NCBI GenBank assembly: GCA_947495055.1
Contig: CANLXO010000012.1
Coordinates: 1 to 64,000 of the forward strand
From: an uncultured Psychrobacter sp.
GTDB taxonomy: Bacteria; Pseudomonadota; Gammaproteobacteria; Pseudomonadales; Moraxellaceae
Direction of reading: 5' to 3'
Length of the DNA stretch: 64,000 nt
A program made the translations under genes and the position numbers. Each line of letters opens with the position of its first letter. The first letter of the stretch is position 1. Of this stretch, positions 51,997-61,788 are shown piece after piece. The notes under the pieces were generated by a model. The model made no database searches, was not told where the DNA came from, and worked only from the letters and a program-made list of their open reading frames with translations.

Positions 51997-54000
51997 ATGA
52001 TCGAATTTAAAGACGTAGGCGTGCGCCGTGATGGTCGTGAGTTATTTTCAGGGGCAAGTTTTCAGCTGCACCCTGGTCACAAGGTAGGCCTGACGGGTAA
52101 TAATGGCACAGGAAAATCAACTTTGTTTGCTCTACTACTTACGCAAATGGGTACAGGCGATACCGAGGTCACGCTTGATAAAGGTGAGGTGAGTATCCCT
52201 GACAGCTGGCATGTGGCGCACATGGCGCAGGAGGTTGGCGCTAGTAGTCAGACGGCGATTGATTATGTCTTAAGCGGTGACGAGCAGTGGTATGAGATTA
52301 ACGCGGCGCTCAATGATTTAAGTACAGTTAGTGATGAGCAAATCGGCGTTTTGCATCAGCAGTTCGATGAGATTGATGGGTATCGCACGCCAACCAAAGC
52401 GGCACAAATTATGGCGGGGCTTGGCTTTAAAACCAGTCAGCACGAGCTGCCTGTAGAAGGGTTCTCTGGCGGTTGGCGCATGCGCTTAAACCTTGCCAAG
52501 ACTTTGATGAGCCGCGCGGACTTAATGTTACTCGATGAGCCAACTAACCATTTGGATTTGGATGCTATTCTTTGGCTTGAGACTTGGATTAATGCCTTTA
52601 CCGGTTTAGTCATTGTCATCTCGCATGATCAGGCTTTTTTGGACGCCACTGTCGGACATATTTTGCATGTGGAACAACAAAAAATCACCCTTTATACGGG
52701 TAACTATCAGCAGTTTATCCGTACTCGTCATGAGCGTATGGCGCAGCAGCAGCAAGCCTATGAAAAGCAGCAAGCGACCAAAGCACATCTCGATGATTTT
52801 ATCCGCCGTTTTCGAGCTAAGGCCAGTAAAGCTAAGCAAGCACAAAGTCGTATCAAGCAGCTTGAGCGTATGGCTGAGCTGTCACCTATGATGGCAGACA
52901 ACCCATTCTCTTTTCGCTTTTATCCCCCTGCCAACATGAGCTCTCCCCTTATCGAGATGACGCAGGCCGATATCGGTTATAGTGATACGCCACTGCTCTA
53001 TAACGCTAGCGTACAAGTCACGCCCGATACGCGTCTAGGTCTGCTAGGTATGAATGGCGCGGGCAAATCAACGCTAATTAAAGCATTAGTGGGTGAGCTT
53101 AAAGTATTAACCGGTAGCTACCGCGTCTCTGACACCCTAAAGCTTGGCTACTTTAACCAGCATCAAATGGACGCCTTGGATGCCACTGCAACACCCATGC
53201 AGATGTTACGCCGGCTAGCAGGCAAGACCTCTGACGCCGAATTACGCGCGTTTTTGGGTAGTTTTGACTTTCGCGGTGACCGTATCGATACTGCAAGTGA
53301 GCTATTCTCTGGTGGTGAGCGTGCCCGTTTGACACTAGCACTAATCGTTTGGCAACGTCCGAACGTTCTGGTTCTTGATGAGCCGACCAACCATTTAGAC
53401 TTACAGATGCGCCAAGCATTGACTGTTGCCTTGCAAGGGTTTGAGGGAGCAGTGGTACTGGTCTCGCACGATCGTGAACTTATCGCTAACGTCTGTGACG
53501 AGCTGTATCTGGTGCACGATGGTCAGATTGATGAGTTTGATGGTGACATCAGCGACTATGGTAAGTGGCTGGAACAGAAGCGTAAACAAGAGAATGCTAC
53601 AGACAAAAGTACTGCTAATAAAAAAAGTAAAAAAGAGAGTAAGAAGTTTGTTTCACGTGAAACGAGCAATACTCCAATGGCAAAAGATACTCAAGATCAC
53701 AAGACATCAGCGCTTAGCAAAGAAGAGCTACGCAAATTAGCGGCAGAGCAACGTAAGCGCACTGCGCCCGTTCGCCGCGAGATCGAAGAGATAGAAAAAG
53801 AGCTTGAGAAGATCAATGACAAGTCAGCGAAACTAGAAAACAAGCTTACTGATACTGACCTTTACGAAGAATCTCGCAAAGCTGACTTGATGAAGCTACT
53901 TGATGAGCAAACCTCATTGCAGCAGCAGCACAGCGACTATGAAGAGAAGTTACTGGTTGCCATGACGACGTTAGAGGATATGGAAGCTGAGTTTGAATGA
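51997..54000 (+). CDS. ABC-F family ATPase (YheS/Uup-like)
   Basis: About 667 residues from ATG 51997 (MIEFKDVGVRRDG, the family start); ATG at 51937 would add 20 residues. Two ATP-binding cassettes: Walker A GNNGTGKST and GMNGAGKST, signatures FSGGWRMRL and FSGGERARL, Walker B LLDEPTNHLD and VLDEPTNHLD. The linker between them is Gln/Ala/Lys-rich coiled coil, and a long C-terminal coiled coil follows. ABC-F proteins act at the ribosome; YheS/Uup-type is the likely subgroup. A parS-like palindrome lies in codons near residue 555 (VSRET). Ends at a bidirectional terminator. Confidence 0.9.
   Translation: MIEFKDVGVRRDGRELFSGASFQLHPGHKVGLTGNNGTGKSTLFALLLTQMGTGDTEVTLDKGEVSIPDSWHVAHMAQEVGASSQTAIDYVLSGDEQWYEINAALNDLSTVSDEQIGVLHQQFDEIDGYRTPTKAAQIMAGLGFKTSQHELPVEGFSGGWRMRLNLAKTLMSRADLMLLDEPTNHLDLDAILWLETWINAFTGLVIVISHDQAFLDATVGHILHVEQQKITLYTGNYQQFIRTRHERMAQQQQAYEKQQATKAHLDDFIRRFRAKASKAKQAQSRIKQLERMAELSPMMADNPFSFRFYPPANMSSPLIEMTQADIGYSDTPLLYNASVQVTPDTRLGLLGMNGAGKSTLIKALVGELKVLTGSYRVSDTLKLGYFNQHQMDALDATATPMQMLRRLAGKTSDAELRAFLGSFDFRGDRIDTASELFSGGERARLTLALIVWQRPNVLVLDEPTNHLDLQMRQALTVALQGFEGAVVLVSHDRELIANVCDELYLVHDGQIDEFDGDISDYGKWLEQKRKQENATDKSTANKKSKKESKKFVSRETSNTPMAKDTQDHKTSALSKEELRKLAAEQRKRTAPVRREIEEIEKELEKINDKSAKLENKLTDTDLYEESRKADLMKLLDEQTSLQQQHSDYEEKLLVAMTTLEDMEAEFE
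53650..53663. promoter_or_regulatory. parS-like site, exact, inside the ABC-F gene
   Basis: Exact GTTTCACGTGAAAC in coding sequence, read as Val-Ser-Arg-Glu-Thr, the same peptide as at the site in the LysE-family gene. It lies in a low-complexity Lys/Ser linker, where the sequence is free to vary. Confidence 0.7.
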
Positions 54001-54024
54001 TAGGTTTTAACTAAAACGAGGACA

Positions 54025-54060
54025 CAAAAAAGGGAGATTACCAAATCTCCCTTTTTTATT
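54025..54060. terminator. Bidirectional terminator, ABC-F and RlpA-like genes
   Basis: AAAAAAGGGAGATT and AATCTCCCTTTTTT form a perfect stem around ACCA between convergent genes. Confidence 0.9.
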
Positions 54061-54063
54061 ACA

Positions 54064-54426
54064 TTATTGCTTACGGTATTTACCGTCACCATAAGAGAGA
54101 ATCTCCATGGTCGTTGTACACAACTGACAGTTTATTTTACCAGCAGCGGCTCTAGATAAATCAAGAACACGTCCTGGTGTAAAAGGACCTCTGTCAGTGA
54201 TTTTTACTACAACGCTCTGCTTTGTCTTTTTGTTAGTCACTTGTACTTTAGTACCAAACGGCAGCGTTTTGTGTGCTGCGGTCATAGCATTCATGTTAAA
54301 GATACTGCCACTAGCGGTACGTTTACCGTGGAATTTTTTGCCATAGTAACTGGTGTTACCTGCAAATGCGGTAGTGGTCAATATCAGCGATAAAGTGATA
54401 ACCAAAGACCTGATCAAATAAGACAT
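54064..54426 (-). CDS. RlpA-like septal ring lytic transglycosylase family protein
   Basis: 120 residues. Signal peptide (to about AFAG) then a double-psi beta-barrel: NTSYYGKKFHGKRTASGSIFNMNAMTAAHKTLPFGTKVQV and the conserved ITDRGPFTPGRVLDLSRAAA. This is the RlpA catalytic-type domain without the SPOR domain. ATG 54426 has AAAGG eight bases upstream; the frame extends 31 residues further but without such a site. Likely a cell-wall enzyme or binder. Divergent from the Bor-like pair. Confidence 0.85.
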   Translation of the reverse strand: MSYLIRSLVITLSLILTTTAFAGNTSYYGKKFHGKRTASGSIFNMNAMTAAHKTLPFGTKVQVTNKKTKQSVVVKITDRGPFTPGRVLDLSRAAAGKINCQLCTTTMEILSYGDGKYRKQ

Positions 54427-54793
54427 GTAATACCTTTGAATAATTTTTGGAATAGACAGATGCTTTTGCCTATAGTATCTATACTCCCTATGAGTACAAA
54501 TAATGTGCGTATTATACAATAAAAAACTTGCTATATCCTTTCTATTGTGTAAAAAACGCTTGAGTTCAAATAACTGTTTGATTTATAAGGGGTTCGCTTA
54601 GAACCATATGTAAGAAGAGCTATACCAAATAAAACCTTCGGTAGAACAGGCTTATTTTCTATACCCCATTTATAAAGTGAATTACATCAATGGCTTATAA
54701 CTATTAAAAAATAAAATTACAAATCTGTTGTGTTTTAGCAAGTTTATCGTTACTATTTCGGCTCCGAACAAATATCAATTACTGGAGTCACCT
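54427..54793. other. Divergent intergenic region, RlpA-like and Bor-like genes
   Basis: 367 bp, AT-rich, with no recognised RNA or repeat. Promoters of both flanking genes are expected here. Confidence 0.4.
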
Positions 54794-55093
54794 ATGAAGA
54801 AAGCGGTTGCTGTAGCACTACTTGCCGTTCTAACATCAGGATGCGCAACGCAAAACTATCTTGTCTCTTCTCAAACCGCACCAAACGCAACTACTGCCGC
54901 AAACGCTGATAAAATGCAGACGTTTTTTGTGAGTGGCTTGGGTCAAGAACAAGAAATCGATGCGGCTAAAGTCTGTCAAGGCAAAGAGAATGTAGCTAGT
55001 ATTCAGACAAAAAGTAGTCCTGTAAATGTCATCTTGGGTATTATCTCGTATGGCATTTATACCCCTCGTCAAATCCGTGTTTATTGCAAGTAA
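54794..55093 (+). CDS. Bor-like lipoprotein 1
   Basis: 99 residues. Lipoprotein leader with lipobox TSGC (Cys at about 17) and a Bor-like core FFVSGLGQEQEIDAAKVCQGKENVASIQTKSS and PRQIRVYC. Bor-type proteins are outer-membrane lipoproteins linked to serum resistance in lambda lysogens; the role here is unknown. ATG follows GGAG; the upstream extension to 54728 lacks a ribosome site. The next gene is a diverged duplicate with a 12-bp gap, so one operon. Confidence 0.85.
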   Translation: MKKAVAVALLAVLTSGCATQNYLVSSQTAPNATTAANADKMQTFFVSGLGQEQEIDAAKVCQGKENVASIQTKSSPVNVILGIISYGIYTPRQIRVYCK

Positions 55094-55105
55094 GGAGAGA
55101 TAACT

Positions 55106-55399
55106 ATGAAAAAACTAATAATGACGGCATTGATGGGTTCAGCTCTATTGGCATCAGGTTGCGCAACGCAGACCGCACTTATTCAGCCAACGCAGCAAGT
55201 AACGCCTACCTACTCTGATTCACAGACTTTCTTTATATCAGGTATCGGACAAGTACAATCTGTTGACGCAGCACAGGTATGTAATGGCGCGGCTAACGTG
55301 GCCAAAGTAACAACGATGCAATCGCCCAAAGATGTGGCGCTCGCTTTGGTAACCTTTGGTATCTACACCCCTAGAACAGCGACGGTTTACTGTCAATAA
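55106..55399 (+). CDS. Bor-like lipoprotein 2
   Basis: 97 residues. Leader MKKLIMTALMGSALLASGC with lipobox ASGC. Core FFISGIGQVQSVDAAQVCNGAANVAKVTTMQS and PRTATVYC is aligned with the first copy (FF-SG-GQ, AA-VC-G, VYC). The two proteins are clear tandem paralogues. ATG after AGGAGAG. Followed by a terminator. Confidence 0.88.
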   Translation: MKKLIMTALMGSALLASGCATQTALIQPTQQVTPTYSDSQTFFISGIGQVQSVDAAQVCNGAANVAKVTTMQSPKDVALALVTFGIYTPRTATVYCQ

Positions 55400-55441
55400 A
55401 GGTAGAATTTAACCACTATCTTCTAGTTAGAAGTAGTTTAT

Positions 55442-55472
55442 AGAGCAGGCATACCGTGTCTGCTCTTTTTTT
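55442..55472 (+). terminator. Terminator of the Bor-like operon
   Basis: AGAGCAGGC and GTCTGCTCT form a stem, with a T run, 43 bp after the second stop. Confidence 0.85.
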
Positions 55473-55621
55473 GTTTTTGTTTCAAAGATTTTAACTTGAA
55501 ATCATCGCCAAGATGACTCACTGTATAAACAAGACAAAAACTATAACATTGCAAAAGTGGGTGAAGTACCAGATATAAAGGTGATAAATCGATAAGCATA
55601 AAAAATAAAAGGAAAAATAAT

Positions 55622-56632
55622 ATGGCAGAAAAAAACTACTACGACATTTTGGGGGTCAAAAAAGACGCCTCAGACGCTGAGATCAAAAAAAGATACCGCA
55701 AGCTGGTGCGTCAATTTCATCCTGATGTCAGTGATGATCCAGACGCTGACAATAAAATCGCTGAGATTAACAACGCCTACGAAACTATCAGAGATAAAGA
55801 CAAGCGCGCAGAATACGACGCTATGCTGGACAATCCTTTTGCCTCTCAAGGCGGCGCTGGTGGTTTTGGCGGCTTTGGTGGACAATCGGCAGGCGCTCAG
55901 GGCGGCTTTCGCTGGGAAGATATCAAAGATCAATTCGGTGATGGCGAAGCCTTTGGCGGTGGTGGCTTTCGTTTTGATGATATATTTTCAGCCTTTGGTC
56001 GCGGCGCGTGGGGTTCAGCTGGTGGGCAATCGAGCGGGGCGCAAGGCGGTTTTGATCAATTTGGCGCGCAAGATAGTAAGGGTCAAGACCAGCATGCTGA
56101 GATCAGCGTGGACTTAGCCTCTGTTTATAGCGGTGACGACTATAGTATTAAATTAAATGTACCTGTGCGAAGGCCCAACGGTAGCGTGGATTATGAAAAT
56201 AAAACGCTAAAGATCAAAATCCCCAAAGGTATCACTGACGGCAAGCAAATTCGCCTAGCAGGGCAAGGCGCGGCAGGTTATGGTGGCGGCAAAAACGGTG
56301 ATTTGTTTTTAAAGGTAAAAATCACCCATAGCGATAACATCCGCTTAGAAGGCGCTGATGTTTATCAAACGCTAAATATCACCCCATGGGAGGCGGCGCT
56401 TGGCGACAAGGTCAATGTTGCAACGCCTACAGGTACACTTGGGGTAAGTATTCCCAAAAACAGTAAATCAGGAAGCAACTTACGCCTAAAAGGCAAAGGT
56501 ATCCCTGCTAAAGACGCGGGTGATCTGTATTTGACGCTTAATATTATCAATCCAGAGGTCAGTACCGATGACGCAAAACAGGCCTACGAGCAGCTCAAAC
56601 AAGCTTTTGCTGATACCAGTATCAAGCGTTGA
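55622..56632 (+). CDS. cbpA: Curved-DNA-binding DnaJ-like protein CbpA
   Basis: 336 residues. J domain with HPD (FHPDV), then a Gly/Phe-rich section and two C-terminal substrate-binding domains, but no zinc fingers, as in CbpA-type type II J proteins. E. coli CbpA binds curved DNA and acts as a DnaK co-chaperone. Next gene is CbpM, its known partner, 88 bp downstream. A purine-rich ribosome site (AAGGAAAAAT) precedes the ATG. Confidence 0.92.
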   Translation: MAEKNYYDILGVKKDASDAEIKKRYRKLVRQFHPDVSDDPDADNKIAEINNAYETIRDKDKRAEYDAMLDNPFASQGGAGGFGGFGGQSAGAQGGFRWEDIKDQFGDGEAFGGGGFRFDDIFSAFGRGAWGSAGGQSSGAQGGFDQFGAQDSKGQDQHAEISVDLASVYSGDDYSIKLNVPVRRPNGSVDYENKTLKIKIPKGITDGKQIRLAGQGAAGYGGGKNGDLFLKVKITHSDNIRLEGADVYQTLNITPWEAALGDKVNVATPTGTLGVSIPKNSKSGSNLRLKGKGIPAKDAGDLYLTLNIINPEVSTDDAKQAYEQLKQAFADTSIKR

Positions 56633-56720
56633 TAGGACGCTTCAATATACTGAGTTCGATATATTAGGTTTTAATATCGTATAAGCGCACAATAATGATA
56701 AAAAAGGACGAACGAGGAGA

Positions 56721-57050
56721 ATGACAATGGAACACTCGCCTAAATTTAATGATCTCATTATGAACTTTGATGAGCTGGTTGCTGTTTGTGGTCAAGAGCG
56801 CCAATGGGTACTAGCATTGATAGAAGAAAACATCATTGAGTATGATATACCAGAGTATGAGCAGTTTACAGGCTACCAGCTTACAACAGTACGCCGTGCT
56901 TCACGTTTGAGCCGTGACTTTGACGCTAGTGTACCGGCGATTGGTTTAATACTTGAGCTGTTAGACGAGGTGGAACAACTGCGCAAGTTTAAACGCCAAG
57001 TCGATACGCAGATGCCGGTAATTGAAGTGGATATTGAGAGTTTAAAGTAG
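56721..57050 (+). CDS. cbpM: Chaperone modulator CbpM
   Basis: 109 residues. MerR-like family protein with LNFDELVAVCGQERQWVLALIEENIIEY-type segment near the start and a C-terminal helix. CbpM binds CbpA and inhibits its J-domain activity. Gene order cbpA-cbpM matches E. coli. Ends at a bidirectional terminator. Confidence 0.88.
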   Translation: MTMEHSPKFNDLIMNFDELVAVCGQERQWVLALIEENIIEYDIPEYEQFTGYQLTTVRRASRLSRDFDASVPAIGLILELLDEVEQLRKFKRQVDTQMPVIEVDIESLK

Positions 57051-57060
57051 AAGTCGCAAT

Positions 57061-57089
57061 AAAAAAGAGCCACTATTGGCTCTTTTTTA
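57061..57089. terminator. Bidirectional terminator, cbpM and sstT
   Basis: AAAAAAGAGCCA and TGGCTCTTTTTT pair around CTAT between the convergent cbpM and sstT genes, 10 bp after the cbpM stop. Confidence 0.9.
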
Positions 57090-57108
57090 TTGGTTTAAGC
57101 GCTATACA

Positions 57109-58311
57109 TTAGCGCGCATACTTTGGATCGGCAGCGGCTGTAAAGAGGATATCTGTTGAAGAATTCAGCGCCGTCTCTGCCGAGTCTTGAATCACACCAA
57201 TAATAAAGCCAACTGCCACCACTTGCATCGCAATATCATTTGGAATACTAAACAGACTCGCCGCCAATGGGATAAGAAGTAATGAGCCACCAGGCACACC
57301 AGACGCGCCGCCAGCACTCACTGTGGCTACTAAACTTAGCAGCAAGGCGGAGGCGAAGCTCACCTCTATCCCCAAAGTATGCGCCGCTGACAAAGTTAAA
57401 ACATTAATAGTAATCGCCGCGCCCGCCATGTTGATAGTTGCGCCAAGGGGAATAGTGACCGAATAGGTATCTTCGTGCAAACCAAGCTTGCGCGCAAGGT
57501 TCATGTTGACAGGGATGTTTGCCGCTGATGAGCGCGTAAAAAAGGCGGTAATCCCAGACTCACGTAGGCAGGTAAAGACGAGGGGATAAGGGTTCCTGCG
57601 CGTTTTGACTAATACGATTAAAGGGTTGGCAACCAAAGCGATAAATAGCATACAACCGATTAAGACCATTAAGATATTGGCATAGCCTTTTAATGCCGCA
57701 AAACCTGTTTCAGCGACGGTATTGGCAACCAGACCCAAGATACCCAAAGGCGCTAGGGCAATGATCCATTTGACCACTTGTGATATAGCATCGGAGAAGT
57801 CGCTCACAACTGCGCGCGTGCTATCACCTGCTTGACGTAGGGCAAAACCAATAATAATTGCCCATGCCAAGATACCAATATAGTTGGCATTGGCAACCGC
57901 GTTGACAGGGTTAGCGACCAGACTCATCAGCAAATTGGTCATGACTTCTTTAAGATTAGCAGGTGGTACTTGCTCAATGTCAGCATTGACCAAGACCATC
58001 TCGATCGGGAACAAAAAGCTTGCACCAACCGCGGTTAATGCGGCCAAAAAGGTGCCGAATAGATACATGACTAAGACAGGTTTGACAAAGACCTCATTAC
58101 CCCTACGCTGTTTGCTAATAGCCGCTAAGACCAAAACAAACACCAGTATCGGTGCTACCGCCTTGAGCGCACCGACGAATAAGGTCCCTAAGATCCCAAG
58201 CGCTATCCCAGCACTCGGTACCAGCCAACCAATCAAGACGCCAAGGATTAAACCGATAATGATTAGCGGCACCAGTCCTATTCGTTGATACATCGCAAAA
58301 ATCGCACGCAT
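57109..58311 (-). CDS. sstT: Serine/threonine:Na+ symporter SstT
   Basis: 400 residues, DAACS family. Many membrane segments; family blocks [44 protein letters not shown] and the Ser-rich hairpin loop [17 protein letters not shown]. These match SstT closely. Imports serine and threonine with sodium at the inner membrane. Monocistronic. Confidence 0.94.
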   Translation of the reverse strand: MRAIFAMYQRIGLVPLIIIGLILGVLIGWLVPSAGIALGILGTLFVGALKAVAPILVFVLVLAAISKQRRGNEVFVKPVLVMYLFGTFLAALTAVGASFLFPIEMVLVNADIEQVPPANLKEVMTNLLMSLVANPVNAVANANYIGILAWAIIIGFALRQAGDSTRAVVSDFSDAISQVVKWIIALAPLGILGLVANTVAETGFAALKGYANILMVLIGCMLFIALVANPLIVLVKTRRNPYPLVFTCLRESGITAFFTRSSAANIPVNMNLARKLGLHEDTYSVTIPLGATINMAGAAITINVLTLSAAHTLGIEVSFASALLLSLVATVSAGGASGVPGGSLLLIPLAASLFSIPNDIAMQVVAVGFIIGVIQDSAETALNSSTDILFTAAADPKYAR

Positions 58312-58483
58312 GATGACACCCTTTTAAGCACAATAAAATAATCGAAGGATGGTAGCATTTTTTCGAGTATTAGCCTACCACTAGGCTTGTGGTTTTAAGG
58401 TATAAACAAGAATAGAGTAAGGGGCAAAAGGAGTAGGAATTACAAAAGAGAGGGTAGTTTGAATAAGGATGAAACTACACTAT

Positions 58484-58936
58484 TCACACTTTAAAGTGCG
58501 TCAGCTCGTAGCCTGCTTGCTGATAGCTTTTGTACTTATGGCGACCTTCACTCATGCTTGTCTCATCAGGTTTGATGATTTCGAGAATACGAGAGGGCTT
58601 TACTGAGTTATTTGTGCTTACAGGATGTGCAGTAGTATTAATGACAATGCCGCTAAAGTCTGCTGGCATGTAAGAGCTAAGTGTGACAGGTGCTAAAGGT
58701 TGAGTTGCAACCTTTGTGTCATGATCGGTAGTCTCTAGCAGGCGCTGATGCGGAATAAAACTGAGCGGATCCTTAGACCATAACGCATCATCAAGCGCAG
58801 TTAACTGTGCCTCATCACTAGCGAGTATCAATAGCGACTGCTCGCTTTTGTTTAACGCCGTTTGGGTGAGCTGACAAATAAAGCCCAAGAACTCTTGGGC
58901 TTTACTTTCGCTTAATACATAAAAGCTAATTTTCAT
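58484..58936 (-). CDS. holC: DNA polymerase III subunit chi
   Basis: 150 residues. Fits HolC: KISFYVLSESKAQEFLGFICQLTQTALNKSEQSLLIL start and DALWSKDPLSFIPHQRL are family segments. Part of the clamp loader, binds SSB. Lies 48 bp downstream of pepA, the order seen in many gammaproteobacteria. Confidence 0.9.
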   Translation of the reverse strand: MKISFYVLSESKAQEFLGFICQLTQTALNKSEQSLLILASDEAQLTALDDALWSKDPLSFIPHQRLLETTDHDTKVATQPLAPVTLSSYMPADFSGIVINTTAHPVSTNNSVKPSRILEIIKPDETSMSEGRHKYKSYQQAGYELTHFKV

Positions 58937-58984
58937 AAGCGGATTGTCATCAACAAGTTGTTATCAAAAAGTGTCGCTATGGCA

Positions 58985-60637
58985 TCAAGCCACATCTACG
59001 CAATTTTTTAAGTATTGCATAAATAGCGGTACAGGGCGACCGGTAGCGGCTTTTTCTTTACCTGAGTTCCATGCCGTGCCCGCGATATCTAAATGCGCCC
59101 ACGCTTGACCCTCTTCAACGAAACGCGATAAGAAGCAAGCTGCGGTAATCGCGCCGCCACCTTTGCCACCGATATTTTGCATATCAGCGATAGGCGAGTC
59201 AAGTTGCGACTGATATTCATCATCCATAGGCATATGCCAGACCAGATCACCAGATTGATTACTGGCGTTCTCAAGACCAAAGAGCACGTCTTCATCATTA
59301 CTAAATACCGCTGAGCGCACATGACCCAGTGCCACTACGCAAGCACCTGTAAGCGTTGCCACATCGATGATGGTTTTTGGTTGATAGCGTTGTACGTAGC
59401 ATAGGGTATCGGCTAACACTAGGCGACCCTCGGCGTCCGTATTTAAGATCTCAACCGACTTGCCGTTCATAGCTTTTACGATATCGCCAGGACGCGTCGC
59501 ATCCCCTGATGGCATGTTTTCAGCGCAAGCGAGTGCGCCAACGACGTTGATTGGCAAGCGAGCTTCACATAGCGCTTTGATGGTACCGAGCACCGCAGCT
59601 GAACCGCCCATGTCGAACTTCATCTCATCCATAGCGGCGCCAGGCTTGATAGAGATACCACCTGAATCAAAAGTCACGCCTTTACCGACTAAGACAATAG
59701 GCGCATCATCGTTTGAGGCGGATACAGTATCGTCATTTTGTTGAGTCGTTTTACCTGACTTTTTATTTGGCATTTTGGAAGGTAGTTTATCGGCGAGTGC
59801 TTTGAGACCGCTGGCAACTGATGCGCTATTAGTCATCGCTTTTGCGCCAAACTTTGACTTGCCTTGATACTCCATAAGTACCAATTGACCCTCGCGAGCA
59901 GAGCCTTGTGCGACCGCCAAAAAGCAGTCCATACCGAGCGCTGCCATCTCTTTTTCGCCGATGACTGTCACCTTTAATACGTCAGGATAAGCTTTTGCCA
60001 AGGCTTGTGCTTGCTCTGCCATGTAGACAGGGAAGCAGATGTTGCCTGGCTCATTAGCGACATCACGCGTGAGGCTTTGGCCTTTGAATATAGATTCAGC
60101 AAAGTCCAAAGTAGATTTGAGCGAGTCATCAGCGAGCAGATAGATATCGGTGAGTACGGGCTCTTTTTGCTCCGACTTGTATTTATCAAAACGATAACTT
60201 GCCGCCAGTAAGTTGAGTGCAAGTTGACCAAATTGATCGGCTTCCAACGCGTCCCCTACAGCAACAGTAATGGAGTTCACGCGTTTTTGTGTGCTGTTAT
60301 AAATAGTCTTGGCGATTTTTTGTAGGACAGATTCTTTTAACTTATCGCAGTTACCAACACCGACTAATAATAGCTGGACTGGGTTTTGCTTGGTGGTTTT
60401 TTTATCGCCGGCTAGCGCATAATCAGCGACACTCTCGCCTGCTTTACCGTTAAAGTGTGAGACTTCAATAAGCTGCTCAATACGTGCTTGATAGTCTGTG
60501 AGCTTTGACGCCGCTAGAATGTTCTTCTTGTCATCGATTAAAACGACTAAGCAAGCCGCGTCTTTATCTTTGGCTTCTTTTTTTAGTATTTTTTGGGTAT
60601 GCGTCTTGGGAAGGTGCTGAGTTAAGGTAATATTCAT
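58985..60637 (-). CDS. pepA: Leucyl aminopeptidase (cytosol aminopeptidase, M17)
   Basis: 550 residues. M17 catalytic domain: VGKGVTFDSGGISIKPG, DMGGSAAVLG and NTDAEGRLVLADTL, holding the zinc/manganese ligands and catalytic Lys/Arg. The N-terminal domain is about 40 residues longer than in E. coli, with a Lys-rich insertion near residue 290. ATG 60637 is preferred over the adjoining TTG. Forms an operon with holC. Confidence 0.96.
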   Translation of the reverse strand: MNITLTQHLPKTHTQKILKKEAKDKDAACLVVLIDDKKNILAASKLTDYQARIEQLIEVSHFNGKAGESVADYALAGDKKTTKQNPVQLLLVGVGNCDKLKESVLQKIAKTIYNSTQKRVNSITVAVGDALEADQFGQLALNLLAASYRFDKYKSEQKEPVLTDIYLLADDSLKSTLDFAESIFKGQSLTRDVANEPGNICFPVYMAEQAQALAKAYPDVLKVTVIGEKEMAALGMDCFLAVAQGSAREGQLVLMEYQGKSKFGAKAMTNSASVASGLKALADKLPSKMPNKKSGKTTQQNDDTVSASNDDAPIVLVGKGVTFDSGGISIKPGAAMDEMKFDMGGSAAVLGTIKALCEARLPINVVGALACAENMPSGDATRPGDIVKAMNGKSVEILNTDAEGRLVLADTLCYVQRYQPKTIIDVATLTGACVVALGHVRSAVFSNDEDVLFGLENASNQSGDLVWHMPMDDEYQSQLDSPIADMQNIGGKGGGAITAACFLSRFVEEGQAWAHLDIAGTAWNSGKEKAATGRPVPLFMQYLKNCVDVA

Positions 60638-60815
60638 CAATAGTTATCCTTTTTAGAGTAAGATTTGGGTTCTAAAACACCGCTATAAATTATTGTTTTT
60701 AGCGTTTTAACCGATAGCTAGTGTAGCACACTGCTACCTAGGTGCGCTGTGAGCAAAGGTTAGCGAATGTTGTTGTCATTTGCTAACCTATTATAATCTT
60801 GAGCATCAAACAGCA

Positions 60816-61421
60816 CTAACGGTTTAATAAGTCGTCAGTTGAGACCAAAGCGGCAAATCGATCTTGCAGTGCCGCCATTGCCGTATCGTGCATCACTTGA
60901 GCGCTTATCGTCTCACCTTTGGTATTTGGCAAGTCGCGCGTGGCACTGGCGTCATGGCAGACAAAGTTATCAAAGCCCAAATCAAAAGCCGCTCTGACAC
61001 TGGAGCTCACGCACATATGACTCATAAAGCCTGCGAACAATATTTGTTGTTTACCTGCATCCTTTATGAGCGCTTGTAGCTCGGTATCATAAAAGGCATT
61101 GGGATGCTTTTTGGTGATGTGGGTTTCGCCCTCCTTGGGTTGTAAGTCATCGACGATATCGACTTTACTTGATAACGGATCAAACACTTTGCCATTATCT
61201 TCGCCATGATGAGCAATATGAAACACAGAGAGATTATTCTCGCGGGCGTGATTCAATAATAAGCGTGCATTGGCAATGGCCTTAGCGCCAGCGTCACCTA
61301 ATGGCATCGCGCCATCGACATATTCGTTTTGATAATCGATAAAAACGATAGCGCAGTTTGACCAATCAATAGCGTCAAATTCACCGCCAGCGAGTTGTAG
61401 CAAGGTTTTGGGGGTAGACAT
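60816..61421 (-). CDS. Isochorismatase-family cysteine hydrolase
   Basis: 201 residues. The catalytic set D-K-C is seen in VFIDYQNEY, ITKKHPNAFYDT and FMSHMCVSSSVRAAFD. Family members hydrolyse nicotinamide, isochorismate or related amides. No assignment beyond family. ATG with AAAGGAT upstream. Lies between pepA and lptF, where it interrupts the usual divergent pair. Confidence 0.9.
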   Translation of the reverse strand: MSTPKTLLQLAGGEFDAIDWSNCAIVFIDYQNEYVDGAMPLGDAGAKAIANARLLLNHARENNLSVFHIAHHGEDNGKVFDPLSSKVDIVDDLQPKEGETHITKKHPNAFYDTELQALIKDAGKQQILFAGFMSHMCVSSSVRAAFDLGFDNFVCHDASATRDLPNTKGETISAQVMHDTAMAALQDRFAALVSTDDLLNR

Positions 61422-61788
61422 AATAGTATCCTTTATATGGTTTTAGGTGTTTGATAAAAAGGGAGGTTCAATGCTTAGAGTCTATCAACTAATACCTATC
61501 ATGGTCACTATACGATACCAACCACACACAAACCTTTCTAAATACCATAATTCAAGAACTTTGAGGAGTTAGGCAAAGTGCTACACCTGTTTTAGGCTTA
61601 GTTTATTAGAGCCAGCAGAAGCATTTAGCAAGGCTTAGGTAATGTTTGCGAACACTTTTCAGCGCTATTTTCGCTCAAAACATGCTAGCATTAGCGGTTA
61701 GCCCTATAGCCCACGCCCCTTATCGACGCTTAATAGATTTATAGCGTTTACGCGAGCGTCTTAAACTATCTTTCCAAGAGTACCTATT
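61422..61788. other. Divergent intergenic region, isochorismatase and lptF
   Basis: 367 bp with no RNA, repeat or operator recognised. It should carry the promoter of lptFG, usually an essential unit, and that of the isochorismatase-like gene. Confidence 0.4.
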
